This document shows positions 33,446 through 43,166 of a stretch of DNA of 64,000 nucleotides, one piece after another (within the stretch, counting starts at the first letter, position 1; each line of letters starts with the position of its first letter). The translations under genes and the position numbers were made by a program. Source of the DNA: CAYQUO01 sp964420835 (GTDB lineage Bacteria; Chloroflexota; Anaerolineae; Anaerolineales; Anaerolineaceae); the NCBI GenBank assembly GCA_964420835.1, contig CAYQUO010000015.1, positions 1 through 64,000 of the forward strand, written 5' to 3'. The notes beneath the pieces were generated by a model that worked only from the letters and a program-made list of their open reading frames with translations, was not told where the DNA came from and did not search any database.

Positions 33446-35785
33446 TTAAAACTTGCCTTGTTCGATTGCTTCATCCACAGCTGCCAGTACTTTTTCCGGC
33501 GTAAGAGGGATCGAAGTAACCTGCACGCCAATGGCATCTGCAACGGCGTTTGCCAGAGCGGGAGCTGCAGGAGTGAGTGAAGGTTCGCCAATCCCCTTGG
33601 CGCCGAAGGGCCCAAGGCCCGTTCCTGACTCAAGGATGATGACCTTGGTGGGAGGAACGTCCACCGCTGTTGGGATTAGATACTCTGCCAGGGATGGAGT
33701 CAGGATCTTTCCTTCTTCCACCAGAAAATTTTCCATCAAACCATATCCCAAACCCTGGACACCGCCTCCTTCGATCTGTCCATGAACAGCCGCGGGGTTT
33801 ACTGCCCTGCCGACATCGTGACAGGCTACGCTTTTCAGAATCGTAACCTCACCGGTTTCAATATCAACTGCCACCTCTACGCCGAACGTTCCAAAGGTAA
33901 AATCAGGCCAAATCTGCCCCTGGACATTCTCCGGGTTAATGGGTTCAGTAAACGGCGCTTTGAACAAAGCCAGATTTGATAGATGCATTCCCTCTGCAGC
34001 GCACATGGCAGCGAGGGCGGGTAATTCCAGGGTCTGCGAAGGGTCGCTTTTTACAAATACTACCCCGTCTGCAATATCCAGGTTATCGACTGGTTCCTCA
34101 AAATGTTTTGAAGCCCGGCCGAGCAGCGTGTTTCTAACAGCACTGGATGCCTGGAATACAGCGTTCCCAGACATGAACAGTTGCCTGGTGGCTGTGGAAG
34201 TTCCTGCAAGGGGAGTAAGGGCAGAGTCCGTATTATAGATAACAACTTTATCAATATTGACACCAAGCACCTCACTCGCGATTTGGCAAACTGCTGAGAC
34301 TTGTCCTGCACCCAGGTCCGGGATCCCCGAGCGGATAACGACGGTGCCATCCATTTCCAGGCTAACCCATGCCTGAGAGGTATCATGGAACCATGTGATC
34401 CGGCCATAACTTTGCATATAAGAAGCGATGCCATGGCCTACCCGGTAGGTCTTTCCGGAAGGTGATTTATCACCCAGAGCCTCGATGACCCGGGAGGCGC
34501 TTTCTTCAAGCCAGGTGGCTGATGTGATCTGTTGATGAGAGGTCCATTCGCCTGTTTTTATATAATTGATCCTGCGAAATTCGAATGGATCCATCCCCAA
34601 CTTACGTGCAATGTCGTCCATTTGAAGTTCGTGAGCAAAGGCCGCCTGAGGTGCGCCGAAACCCCGGAACGCAGAGGTAAAAATGTTGTTGGTTGCAGCT
34701 GCATAGGCATCGATATTTACATTATCGACGCGGTAAGGTCCTGTGGCGGCGCCAAGTGCGTATAGCAATACATAAGGGCTGAGATATACATATGCACCGG
34801 ATTCGGCGACCATAGTGATCTCAGAAGCCGTGATGCGCCCGTTCTTTGTAACACCCGTGCGGTGGGTGATAATAAAGGGGTGCCTTTTTGAATGCGCCAG
34901 GATGGATTCCTCCCGGGAATACTCCATCATCACCGGCCGGTTGGTTTTTAATGTCAGTAGTCCGATGAAGATTTCTACACTTATATCCTCCTTTCCGCCA
35001 AACCCTCCCCCCACCATGGTTCCCTGAACATGAAGGCGGTTTTGGGGGATGCCGAGTGCCAGTGATATACTGCGAAAGTGTTCCACTACCTGGGTGCTGA
35101 CACGAATATTGACGATATTCCGATCGTCGATCCAGGCCACCCCTGCTTCAGGCTCCAAGTAGGCATGCTCCGCAAAGGGAACCCGGTATGTGTTTTCCAC
35201 TATCAGGTCAGCCTGGGCCATCCCTGCAGGAACATCGCCTTTATTTACCTTGTAATGGGATACGATATTATCAGTGCCTGAGACGACAGGTGCCCCCGGT
35301 TTCATTGCTTCAATCGGATCGAAAACGGCCGGTAGAATTTCGTATTCAACCTCGATTAGTTCAAGGGCTTTCTCGGCAATATCCAAGGTTTCTGCTGCCA
35401 CTAGGGCAATTGGATCGCCAATGAAGCGGACCACATCCTTTGCCAGTACGTGGGCATCCGACCCTGCCCTGCGTTTCTGTCCGGTCTGTCCGGGCAGGTC
35501 GGTAACCAGGATGGATTGCGGCAGGTCATCCACTGTGAGAACACAAACAACGCCAGGAAGCTCTCTTGCCTTGCTAACATCGAGGTGTTTTATCCGCCCA
35601 TGCGGGACAGAACTGCGAAACACTTTGGCTCGAAGCATTCTTGGCATAAAATAATCCGCTGCATAAATGGTTTTTCCAAGTACTTTTCCCATTGAATCGA
35701 CACGGCGGATGGGCTTGCCAACGATCCGCAGTTCTGGCAGTTTTACAGGCGGGAGGGCTTTGGCAGTAACCTTTTTCATTTTCAA
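33446..35785 (-). CDS. Xanthine dehydrogenase family protein, molybdenum-binding subunit (first hydroxylase)
   Basis: 779 residues. It carries the molybdopterin cytosine dinucleotide or molybdopterin cofactor of a xanthine-oxidase-type hydroxylase. Motifs are VGGGFGGKEDISVEI, the substrate-site SAFRGFGAPQAAFAHEL with the conserved Arg, and the C-terminal FGAKGIGEPSLTPAAPALA whose Glu is the catalytic base. It lacks the VAYxCSFR loop of aerobic CO dehydrogenase. The ATG overlaps the stop of the 2Fe-2S gene (ATGA). With the two preceding genes it forms a full L-S-M enzyme. Substrate is not determinable; xanthine or a related N-heterocycle is plausible. Confidence 0.92.
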   Translation of the reverse strand: MKMKKVTAKALPPVKLPELRIVGKPIRRVDSMGKVLGKTIYAADYFMPRMLRAKVFRSSVPHGRIKHLDVSKARELPGVVCVLTVDDLPQSILVTDLPGQTGQKRRAGSDAHVLAKDVVRFIGDPIALVAAETLDIAEKALELIEVEYEILPAVFDPIEAMKPGAPVVSGTDNIVSHYKVNKGDVPAGMAQADLIVENTYRVPFAEHAYLEPEAGVAWIDDRNIVNIRVSTQVVEHFRSISLALGIPQNRLHVQGTMVGGGFGGKEDISVEIFIGLLTLKTNRPVMMEYSREESILAHSKRHPFIITHRTGVTKNGRITASEITMVAESGAYVYLSPYVLLYALGAATGPYRVDNVNIDAYAAATNNIFTSAFRGFGAPQAAFAHELQMDDIARKLGMDPFEFRRINYIKTGEWTSHQQITSATWLEESASRVIEALGDKSPSGKTYRVGHGIASYMQSYGRITWFHDTSQAWVSLEMDGTVVIRSGIPDLGAGQVSAVCQIASEVLGVNIDKVVIYNTDSALTPLAGTSTATRQLFMSGNAVFQASSAVRNTLLGRASKHFEEPVDNLDIADGVVFVKSDPSQTLELPALAAMCAAEGMHLSNLALFKAPFTEPINPENVQGQIWPDFTFGTFGVEVAVDIETGEVTILKSVACHDVGRAVNPAAVHGQIEGGGVQGLGYGLMENFLVEEGKILTPSLAEYLIPTAVDVPPTKVIILESGTGLGPFGAKGIGEPSLTPAAPALANAVADAIGVQVTSIPLTPEKVLAAVDEAIEQGKF

Positions 35786-36264
35786 CCTCCTCCACTCGAC
35801 ATCTCAGCCGCGGCAGCCTTAACAGCTGCCACAATCTGGGAATAACCGGTGCATCGACAAAGGTTGCCGGTAAGCGCCTCCCGAATTTCTGCCTCATTGG
35901 GGTGAGGATTTTCATCCAGGAGGTGTTTTGCCGCAAGGATCATTCCAGGGGTGCAATAGCCACATTGGGCACCCCCATGGTCGGCGAATGCCTTTTGCAG
36001 CGGGTGTGGGTTGGATTGGTCGCCCAACCCACTAATTGTGGTGATTTCTGCCCCATCTGCCTGCCAGGCAAGAACCAGACAACTATTAACGGCTTTCCCG
36101 TTCATGATGACCGTACACGCACCGCAATCTCCCTTTTCGCATCCATTTTTTACATCCACATAACCCAGGTATTCACGAAGAGCGCGAAGTAATGTAAGGT
36201 TGGGCGGAAGAGCGACTTGGTGCCGGTTGCCGTTAATTGTCAGCGTAATTAATTTAGCGTTCAT
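35782..36264 (-). CDS. 2Fe-2S subunit of a molybdenum hydroxylase
   Basis: 160 residues from the ATG at 36264, preceded by AGGAGGA. The first [2Fe-2S] cluster is bound by NGCEKGDCGACTV and a later Cys in NSCLVLAW, the second by CGYCTPGM and LCRCTGYSQIV. It overlaps the FAD subunit upstream and the Mo subunit downstream, so the three are translationally coupled. It carries electrons from the Mo centre to FAD. Confidence 0.95.
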   Translation of the reverse strand: MNAKLITLTINGNRHQVALPPNLTLLRALREYLGYVDVKNGCEKGDCGACTVIMNGKAVNSCLVLAWQADGAEITTISGLGDQSNPHPLQKAFADHGGAQCGYCTPGMILAAKHLLDENPHPNEAEIREALTGNLCRCTGYSQIVAAVKAAAAEMSSGGG

Positions 36265-37141
36265 GAGATTCCTCCTGCTCGACATTTCTCAGTGCCTGTT
36301 CGATTGCACGCCGCACAAGGACACCAACCATACGTCGCCGATACTCGGCGGAAGCCCGGAGGTCTGTTATTGGAGCACATTCGCTTGCTGCAACCTCACC
36401 TGCCTTTTCCACGACAGGTTGTTCCAATTTGGTTCCAACCAGAATGGATTCAGCCTTCATTGCCCGGATTGGCTTTGGCGCCACAGAGCCCATTGCGATG
36501 TGGGCTTTTGTACAGGTACCCTGGCCGGAAAGTTCCAGGAGGACAGCCACGCTTACGACTGAGATTGCATCCGCTTTTCTCAGTCCAAGTTTGTAGTATC
36601 CCATGCCTTGTCTGTTTGAGGATACTTTCCAATGGATGGAAGTAATTAATTCTTCATTGAGCCTGGAGGTTTTCCGGACGCCAACAAAGAAATCATGAAT
36701 TGGTATTTCGCGTTTTCCGTTCTTGCTTTGAACCTCGATTGTAGCGTCCATGACCAATAAGGGAGGGGCAGTGTCTGATGCCGGTGAGGCATCGGACAAG
36801 TTCCCCCCCAACGTAGCCCGGTTCCTGATCAATGGGTTGGCAAATACACGTGCTGCCTGGATCAAAACAGGACTGGAGGCTTGCACCTCATTGCTTTTTA
36901 ATATCTCATTGATGGTGGTAAGGCTTCCAACCGTAACTGTCCCGTTCTCCCTGTGGATTCCACGCAAATTATTCAGCTTTGACAGGTCCAAAATGGAGGA
37001 TGGCCTATGCCTTCCACTGCGCATATCAACAACCAGGTTCGTTCCTCCAGCAATGGGTGCTATACCGGGAGATCTCTGTGCCATCAATTCCAATGCTTCA
37101 GCCAGGTTATCCGGGACTAGCATTTCAAATTCAGATAGCAT
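36254..37141 (-). CDS. FAD-binding subunit of a molybdenum hydroxylase
   Basis: 295 residues from the ATG at 37141, with GGAGGTG seven bases upstream. FAD-binding motifs are IAGGTNLVVDMRSG and TLGGNLSDASPASDTAPPLL, and the C-terminal domain (TKAHIAMGSVAPKPIRA) is of the CO-dehydrogenase-flavoprotein type. Its stop overlaps the start of the 2Fe-2S gene. It passes electrons from the Fe-S subunit to NAD or another acceptor. Confidence 0.93.
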   Translation of the reverse strand: MLSEFEMLVPDNLAEALELMAQRSPGIAPIAGGTNLVVDMRSGRHRPSSILDLSKLNNLRGIHRENGTVTVGSLTTINEILKSNEVQASSPVLIQAARVFANPLIRNRATLGGNLSDASPASDTAPPLLVMDATIEVQSKNGKREIPIHDFFVGVRKTSRLNEELITSIHWKVSSNRQGMGYYKLGLRKADAISVVSVAVLLELSGQGTCTKAHIAMGSVAPKPIRAMKAESILVGTKLEQPVVEKAGEVAASECAPITDLRASAEYRRRMVGVLVRRAIEQALRNVEQEESHER

Positions 37142-37169
37142 GTTCACCTCCAATTGGTAGAATAGCAAG

Positions 37170-38660
37170 TCATGGGTTATTTTTTTGTGAGTTCTCTATA
37201 TGTGCCATGACTGCACGAACGATACTTGTGTATCCAGTACAACGACAGCGATTCCCTTTCAAATAATCACGGACTTCATCTTCGTTTGCGTCCGGTTTTT
37301 CATTAATCAGGCTTTTGGCAGTCATGATGAAGCCGGGCGTACAGTAGCCGCATTGAAAGGCAGCATGGTCTATGAAAGCCTGTTGTAATGGATCCAGTGT
37401 CCCATCAGGTTTTTGCAACCCTTCGATCGTAATAATATTCTTATCCGCCACGGAGGCAGTAAGGGCAAGGCATGAAAGGATGGCTTTGCCATCAATTAAT
37501 ACAGTACAGGCGCTGCATTCTCCCAATCCACAACCATATTTCGACCCTGTTAAAAATAATTTCTCGCGCAACGTGTTCAGGAGCAACTCATTCGGGCTTA
37601 CATGCAATGTGTGAACAGTACCATTTACCCGAATTTCAAGCTGCTTTTTCTGGCCGGCTGGGATTTCCAATCGATTAATGGAAATTTGAGTGTCCTTTGC
37701 TGGGGTAATATTTTTCGATATATTGTTTTGTCTCTTGCCCAGCGAAGACTTGATTTCATTCATCAAATCAATGAACATGACTTTGGAGACGTGTTGTCGG
37801 TAGTCAGCAGTGGAACGGACATCGGTGATAGGGGAAATACTGCTGAATACTTCGCTGCCCGCGGTATCAAGCAACTCCTGAGAAAACTGTTGACCTCGCA
37901 GAGTATTTTCCACGTTCTCAAGGCGTACCACAGTCGGTGCAACAGAACCGAAAGAAATCCTGCACTCCTCGATTCTATCTCCTTGTAACAAAAGAACTAT
38001 TGCAATACTGGCCTTTGCCAAGTCTGCAGTGACACGTGACATCTTGTAAAAGGAACTGGTTGCTCCAGGGGGGAGGGGTGGAATGGTAATTGCGGTAAGT
38101 ATTTCATCTGGGTGAATATCAGTTTTACCCGGTCCCAACAGAAAATCCTGAATTGGGATGGTTCGTTCTCCGCCGGGTCCGGTCAATGTCAGGCGGGCGT
38201 TCAATGCCATGAGGGCTGGAACCGTATCAGATGCCGGTGAACCGTTGCATATATTTCCGCCGATTGTTCCCATGATCTGGATTTGTGTGCTCCCAAACGC
38301 AGCACAGGAATCAGAGAGCGCTGTGAACTGGTTCTGAACTACCGGATCATCCCGTAAAGCCAGTATAGACACCAAGGGACCGAGGACGAGGTTCCCATTT
38401 GTATCGAACTCAATCCTGTCCAGGCAGGATACCTTGGCCAGGCTGATCAGTGCGTCTGGAAAAACACGTTCCATTTTTAAGTCGATCAATATATTCGTAC
38501 CGCCGGCTATTAATTGTGCACGCCCTTCGTATTTGTGAAGAAGGGATATAGCTTCATTTACGGTTCCTGGTTCATGGTAAGAAAAATCATGGACCAGCAG
38601 GTGTGAATTGGTCATGTGGTTTTCATGCTCATGACCATTGGGATGGACAGCCGGTTTCAT
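37170..38660 (-). CDS. Fused FAD-binding and 2Fe-2S subunit of a second molybdenum hydroxylase
   Basis: 496 residues. Residues ~18-300 are a FAD subunit (LIAGGTNILIDLKM, IGGNICNGSPASDTVPALM). A linker of about 30 residues leads to a complete two-cluster 2Fe-2S domain from ~330 (GCGLGECSACTVLIDG, FQCGYCTPGFIM, RCRCTGYTSIVRA). The order FAD then Fe-S is the reverse of eukaryotic XDH and of E. coli-type XdhA fusions. AAAGGAGG precedes the ATG, which overlaps the stop of the upstream Mo subunit (ATGA). The two genes thus make a compact two-subunit hydroxylase next to the three-subunit one. Confidence 0.9.
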   Translation of the reverse strand: MKPAVHPNGHEHENHMTNSHLLVHDFSYHEPGTVNEAISLLHKYEGRAQLIAGGTNILIDLKMERVFPDALISLAKVSCLDRIEFDTNGNLVLGPLVSILALRDDPVVQNQFTALSDSCAAFGSTQIQIMGTIGGNICNGSPASDTVPALMALNARLTLTGPGGERTIPIQDFLLGPGKTDIHPDEILTAITIPPLPPGATSSFYKMSRVTADLAKASIAIVLLLQGDRIEECRISFGSVAPTVVRLENVENTLRGQQFSQELLDTAGSEVFSSISPITDVRSTADYRQHVSKVMFIDLMNEIKSSLGKRQNNISKNITPAKDTQISINRLEIPAGQKKQLEIRVNGTVHTLHVSPNELLLNTLREKLFLTGSKYGCGLGECSACTVLIDGKAILSCLALTASVADKNIITIEGLQKPDGTLDPLQQAFIDHAAFQCGYCTPGFIMTAKSLINEKPDANEDEVRDYLKGNRCRCTGYTSIVRAVMAHIENSQKNNP

Positions 38661-41026
38661 AGGGCTTCCTCCTTTACTTCTAGAACCTGGTCTTTTTCCA
38701 TTAACTTTGCCAATAACTTCTCGGGTGTTATGGGCAGTTCGTGGAAACGCAAACCGGTTGCGTTATAAATGGCATTTGCAAAAGCAGCAGCAACGGGATT
38801 GCTCGCAGCTTCGCCTAGGCCTTTTGCGCCCAATGGGCCACTGGGTTCAACTGTCTCAGCGAAGAAAACCTGAAGATCATCAAGGTGTGGGGATTCCATG
38901 ATTCCCGGAGTTTTTGCGTCGATCCAATAACCCTTCGAGGAGAGTTGGCCATCATCGTTCCATGTGTTGGATTCATAGATTGCGAAGCCAGCCCCTCTGG
39001 ATATTCCACCCTCAAGTTGGCCAGCCGCTGCGTCTGGATTGATCACAGTTCCAGCGTCTCCGCTGGTAACCGCCCGCACCAAGCGCACATTGCCCGTCCA
39101 TGTGTCCACCTCAACTTCAACGAAAACACAAACGTAGGCCGGCGGACAATTGACCGGGCGGTAGCTGTCGACTACAGCAATGGTCTTGATGCTTTGTGTC
39201 CAGAGCCTGTGGGCTATCTCTCGAATGGTGATCTTCTTCTCCGGGATGGAAGGTACCCACAAGACACTTTCCTGTAACTTTTCGTCCAGATAGATTTCAA
39301 TTGCCTCTGGCATGACATTCAGGTAGGTTGCAGCATGCTGCTTAAGTTCATCCAGAACTTTAAGTGCTACCCTTACAGCAGCTCCACAACCGGCAAATAC
39401 TCCCCTGGTTGCATGGGTGGTGACATCATATACGGTCGAGCAGGTTTCCGCTGGCGCGATATCTACTTTATTCAAGGGAACACAGAGCACCTCTGCGACC
39501 AGCTTGGCCATGGCTTCCAATGTTCCACCGCCATGATCCATGACGGCTGATACGACATCGACAGATCCATCCTGGTTAATTTTGACCATGGCACCGGAAT
39601 AATCAATAATGTCTCCGGGTTGAGGTGCACCTGCAGACGATGTATGGAATCCGCGCGACATTCCAATACCACGGCGGAAACGACCGGTTTGGCTGCCTGT
39701 CGCCGGCCGGTTCTTCCAGCCGATCAATTCGGCTCCCCTTCGTACCAGTTCCGGAACTCCGTCGCTTTTTACGATGGACCTTACCAGGGGGCCCTGCCCC
39801 CAGAAAGTATCATTCAGGCCCACATAATTTTTCATGCGGATATCGAGCGAGTCCATTCCGAGTTTTTCAGCCAATTCCTCGATGAGTGAATCTGCGGCAA
39901 AGGTCACTTGGGGGTTTCCATATCCCTGCATGGCGCAAGATGGCGCTTTATTTGTATAGACTGCGATCCCGTGAAAACGGATATTGGGAATACGGAAGAG
40001 GGAAACCAACCACCCGATGCAAACTCCAAGGTAGGCATATCCCTGGATAATGTGCGCCCCGATGTCAATCACAACATCCATTTTTACGCCGGTTAATGTG
40101 CCATCTTTCTTGGCTGCCAACTGAATGTTTCCAAGAAATGGATAACGGGTGTGATCATGCATGTCTTCTTCTCTGGTAAGCACGAGTTTAACCGGGCGTC
40201 TGGCTTTTAAGGCCAACGCGGCGCAGATGGGGATAACGGTATTCATCTGGATGCTTGAACCAAACGTGCCTCCACAAGCGATCCGTTTGACATTAATCTT
40301 GCTGAGTGGGATGTTGAATATTTGGCCCAGGATGATTCTAACGTTATGGATCGATTGAGCAGTAGCCCATACTGTCAACCCGCCGTTCGCTTCCGGCACA
40401 CAGACAACCGATTTGGTCTCCATCTGGGCATGGTAGATCTTGGTGGTATTAAAATTGCCTTCGACGATGACATCAGCCTCAGAAAAGGCTTTATCAACAT
40501 CCCCCTCTTCCACATCTCGAGTGCAGGCAATATTATTTTCGACCTTGATCTCCTGGTCATTGTATACAACAGTTTCATAGAGTTGCGGAGCGTTGGGTTT
40601 TAACGCATCATTAGGATCCAGCACAACAGGCAGAGGGTCATACTCCACCCGGACCAGCCGGGCTGCCTTCTCGGCAAGTTCTTCGGTTTCAGCGGCTACC
40701 GCAGCAACCGCCTCGCCCATGCGCCGGACTTTGTCTGCCAGAACATACCGATCCTTGTGAAGTTTCCAGGGGACAGTGATGATTCTTTCATTAAAGCGAA
40801 CCTTTGGAATGTCTTCAAAAGTGAGTGCCACTGCACCTGCCTCGATTGCTTTGGTAACATCCACATTTCGAATGTTCGCATGAGCATACGGGCTGCTTAC
40901 ACATCTTGCATGGAGCATCCTGGGGAGGTTGAGGTCCGTCGTGTATATCTCCTGACCAGTGACCCTTGCGATGGCGTCTTTTCGGGGTGTCACCTTGCCT
41001 ACCACATTGAACTTGTTCTTATTCAT
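38657..41026 (-). CDS. Molybdenum-binding subunit of the second hydroxylase
   Basis: 789 residues from the ATG at 41026 (MNKNKFNVVGKVTPRKDA), chosen because AAGGA lies eight bases upstream and earlier residues look non-coding. Cofactor motifs include ACGGTFGSSIQMNTV (a variant of GGGFGGK) and the C-terminal GPLGAKGLGEAASNPVAAAF with the catalytic Glu. The usual FRGFG substrate loop reads CAMQGYGNPQ, so the conserved Arg is Gln, pointing to a substrate different from the first enzyme. Its stop overlaps the fused FAD/Fe-S gene. Substrate unknown. Confidence 0.9.
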   Translation of the reverse strand: MNKNKFNVVGKVTPRKDAIARVTGQEIYTTDLNLPRMLHARCVSSPYAHANIRNVDVTKAIEAGAVALTFEDIPKVRFNERIITVPWKLHKDRYVLADKVRRMGEAVAAVAAETEELAEKAARLVRVEYDPLPVVLDPNDALKPNAPQLYETVVYNDQEIKVENNIACTRDVEEGDVDKAFSEADVIVEGNFNTTKIYHAQMETKSVVCVPEANGGLTVWATAQSIHNVRIILGQIFNIPLSKINVKRIACGGTFGSSIQMNTVIPICAALALKARRPVKLVLTREEDMHDHTRYPFLGNIQLAAKKDGTLTGVKMDVVIDIGAHIIQGYAYLGVCIGWLVSLFRIPNIRFHGIAVYTNKAPSCAMQGYGNPQVTFAADSLIEELAEKLGMDSLDIRMKNYVGLNDTFWGQGPLVRSIVKSDGVPELVRRGAELIGWKNRPATGSQTGRFRRGIGMSRGFHTSSAGAPQPGDIIDYSGAMVKINQDGSVDVVSAVMDHGGGTLEAMAKLVAEVLCVPLNKVDIAPAETCSTVYDVTTHATRGVFAGCGAAVRVALKVLDELKQHAATYLNVMPEAIEIYLDEKLQESVLWVPSIPEKKITIREIAHRLWTQSIKTIAVVDSYRPVNCPPAYVCVFVEVEVDTWTGNVRLVRAVTSGDAGTVINPDAAAGQLEGGISRGAGFAIYESNTWNDDGQLSSKGYWIDAKTPGIMESPHLDDLQVFFAETVEPSGPLGAKGLGEAASNPVAAAFANAIYNATGLRFHELPITPEKLLAKLMEKDQVLEVKEEAL

Positions 41027-41072
41027 ATCTTCCATCCTTTCTTGCGAGGAAGAATTCCACAAAAGATAGCTA

Positions 41073-42002
41073 TTAAGATTTTCCTGTAACCATGGCCAGC
41101 AAAGCCATGCGGACAAAAACGCCGTTGCCAGCCTGCCTGAAATATGCAGCACGTTGCAGAGAATCGACATCAACGCTAATTTCATTCACTCTGGGCAGAG
41201 GGTGCATGACGGTTAATTTAGGATTGATTTTGTCAACCATTTCCCGGGTAAGGATATAACTGTCCTTTAAGCGTTCATATTCCTCAGGGTCCGTGAATCG
41301 TTCCTTCTGGATGCGTGTCATATAAAGAACGTCCGCGCCTTTAATTGCGCTGGAAAGATCAGTGGTCTCTTCAAATTGAACACCCAGTGATTTAAGCCGT
41401 TCGGTAACCTCAACCGGCATGCGCAACTGGTCTGGGGCTACAAACACCAATTTACACTTGTAATGCTTGTAAATTTCAACACCAGAATGGACCGTGCGGC
41501 CATTCTTTAGATCACCACATAAAACGATTGTCGTATCATCCACACGCCCGAGCTCGGACTGGACCGTATACAGGTCGAGAAGGGCCTGGGTGGGATGTTG
41601 ACCGGCTCCATCCCCGCCATTGATTACCGGATGAAGGGCTATCTTAGCCGCCTGGGCTGCCGAGCCTACAGCAGGATGTCGTAGGGTTATTACGTCGGCG
41701 TACTGGTCAACTGTTTTAATAGTATCTGCAAGAGTTTCACCCTTGGCAATTGATGTAGATTCCCCCGATGAGAAGCCCACCACAGTACCACCCAGGCGGT
41801 GCATCGCGGTTTCAAAAGAGAGGCGGGTTCTTGTGCTGGGTTCAAAAAAGAGAGCAGCAAGAACATACCCTTTGAGGAGATCAAGAGAGGCGGTCTTTTC
41901 TAGTTTTTTTCGATAATCTCCTGCCAAAGCCATAATGTCATCCAGTTCGGCTCTGGAGAATTGTGCGCCGTGAAGAATGTCAATCCCTTTATATTTGTCC
42001 AT
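41073..42002 (-). CDS. pyrB: Aspartate carbamoyltransferase catalytic chain
   Basis: 309 residues from the ATG at 42002 with GGAG upstream. It transfers a carbamoyl group from carbamoyl phosphate to aspartate. The STRTR loop (FEPSTRTRLSFETAMHRLGG), GAGQHPTQALLDL, MHPLPRVNEI and FRQAGNGVFVRMALLA closely match ATCase and not the OTCase or the YgeW-type paralogue. No pyrI or other pyr gene is adjacent. Placement in an IclR-controlled operon with Mo hydroxylases and a hydantoinase suggests a link to nucleobase breakdown or to pyrimidine salvage; the in vivo role is uncertain. Confidence 0.93.
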   Translation of the reverse strand: MDKYKGIDILHGAQFSRAELDDIMALAGDYRKKLEKTASLDLLKGYVLAALFFEPSTRTRLSFETAMHRLGGTVVGFSSGESTSIAKGETLADTIKTVDQYADVITLRHPAVGSAAQAAKIALHPVINGGDGAGQHPTQALLDLYTVQSELGRVDDTTIVLCGDLKNGRTVHSGVEIYKHYKCKLVFVAPDQLRMPVEVTERLKSLGVQFEETTDLSSAIKGADVLYMTRIQKERFTDPEEYERLKDSYILTREMVDKINPKLTVMHPLPRVNEISVDVDSLQRAAYFRQAGNGVFVRMALLAMVTGKS

Positions 42003-42036
42003 ATGATTTCTCCAATGTAGGTTCTTGTTATTGGTT

Positions 42037-43137
42037 CTATCCCTTAATTGCTTTTTCAAGAAATTGGGACAATCGGGCAATTCCTTCTTGAATCTCATCC
42101 GGAGTTAGCGCGCAGAAGGGTAATCTGATGAATTGGTCACCCTTCCCATCTGCAAAAAACCCCCGGCCATCCGTAAGGACCAACCCGGCTTCTTTTGCCT
42201 GAGGCAAAATACTGGACATGGACAGTTCATTTTCCAGGAATAGGCTGATGAAAAAACCACCTTCCGGTTTTGTCCATCGTGCAGGAAAGGTGATATTCGC
42301 TGCCAAAGCAGAAAGCATGGCTTCAAGGCGCGGGGTATATAACCCGATCAGGTCCTGGATATTTTCGTTAAGCCAGCCGTGGCGGATGAACTCGAATACG
42401 ATACCCTGGTTGAGATAACTTGGATTAATATAGGTGTCTTCGGAAAATTTGCGCACTTTTTCTGCAATCTCCGGTGGTGCTGCCACCCAACCCACTCTCA
42501 GCCCCGGTGCGATTAACTTGCTGTATGATGACATGTGGAACACCCTGTTGGGGGCCAAGCTGTACAATGATGCAATATCATCCCCCTTGTAGCGTAATTG
42601 GCGGTACGGGGAATCTTCAATGATCCAGAAACCAAATTTTTCAGAAAGGGAAACAAGGTGTTTTCTTTTTTCCAATGACAAAACACATCCGCTTGGATTT
42701 TGGAAATCGGGGATTGTGTAAAGTAAAACAGGTCTTTCCCCTCCGGACAGGTGTTGCTCAAAAATATTCATGTCCAGCCCGTCTGAAACCAGAGGGATTC
42801 CTATCACTTCTGCACCTGCTCTGCGGAGGATGGTTATGGTGCGGTCATAGGTGGGATTCTCCACGAAGACTTTGGCGCCTGGTTTAATCAGAATTCGTGA
42901 CAAAGTGTCCTGGAGTTGAAGTGATCCCTGTCCAATGATTACCTGGTCGTCTCCAATCTCCAGTTGCGATGCGATCAGTGCTCGTAAAGGTGCATACCCA
43001 CCACCAGGACCATACTGGAGAATTACATTCGAATCCGTATTCAACACCAACTGAGCACACTCGGTAATACGTGCAACAGCAAACGATTCAGGAGGGGGTA
43101 CTCCTCTGGTAAATTGGACCGGTTTTAAGTTCGACAT
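42037..43137 (-). CDS. PLP-dependent class I/II aminotransferase (MocR/LysN-like)
   Basis: 366 residues. The fold type I core is clear: YGPGGGYAPLRALIASQ, IIGQGSLQLQDTLSRIL, TIPDFQNPSGCVLS, and the PLP lysine in MSSYSKLIAPGLRVGW. The closest types are 2-aminoadipate, branched-chain or valine-pyruvate aminotransferases; specificity is unknown. It is first after the IclR gene in the operon, 29 bases downstream of the regulator, and pyrB begins 35 bases after its stop. It might remove the amino group from an amino acid released by heterocycle degradation. Confidence 0.88.
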   Translation of the reverse strand: MSNLKPVQFTRGVPPPESFAVARITECAQLVLNTDSNVILQYGPGGGYAPLRALIASQLEIGDDQVIIGQGSLQLQDTLSRILIKPGAKVFVENPTYDRTITILRRAGAEVIGIPLVSDGLDMNIFEQHLSGGERPVLLYTIPDFQNPSGCVLSLEKRKHLVSLSEKFGFWIIEDSPYRQLRYKGDDIASLYSLAPNRVFHMSSYSKLIAPGLRVGWVAAPPEIAEKVRKFSEDTYINPSYLNQGIVFEFIRHGWLNENIQDLIGLYTPRLEAMLSALAANITFPARWTKPEGGFFISLFLENELSMSSILPQAKEAGLVLTDGRGFFADGKGDQFIRLPFCALTPDEIQEGIARLSQFLEKAIKG

Positions 43138-43166
43138 TTGGCTTTCTCCTTTTCGGTGGCTAATGG

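Noticed and set aside
33429..33633. Hydantoinase N-terminal extension up to 33633
   Set aside because: The extra 72 residues read through the tail of the Mo subunit gene in another frame; TTG 33417 has a strong ribosome binding site and starts at the family N-terminus.
41027..41185. N-terminal extension with a hydrophobic, signal-like segment on the second Mo subunit
   Set aside because: It overlaps the pyrB 3' end and lacks a binding site; Mo subunits are cytoplasmic and the family N-terminus starts at 41026.
41073..42002. YgeW-type or ornithine carbamoyltransferase
   Set aside because: The STRTR, HPTQALLDL and HPLPRVNEI motifs and the C-terminal helix match aspartate carbamoyltransferase most closely.
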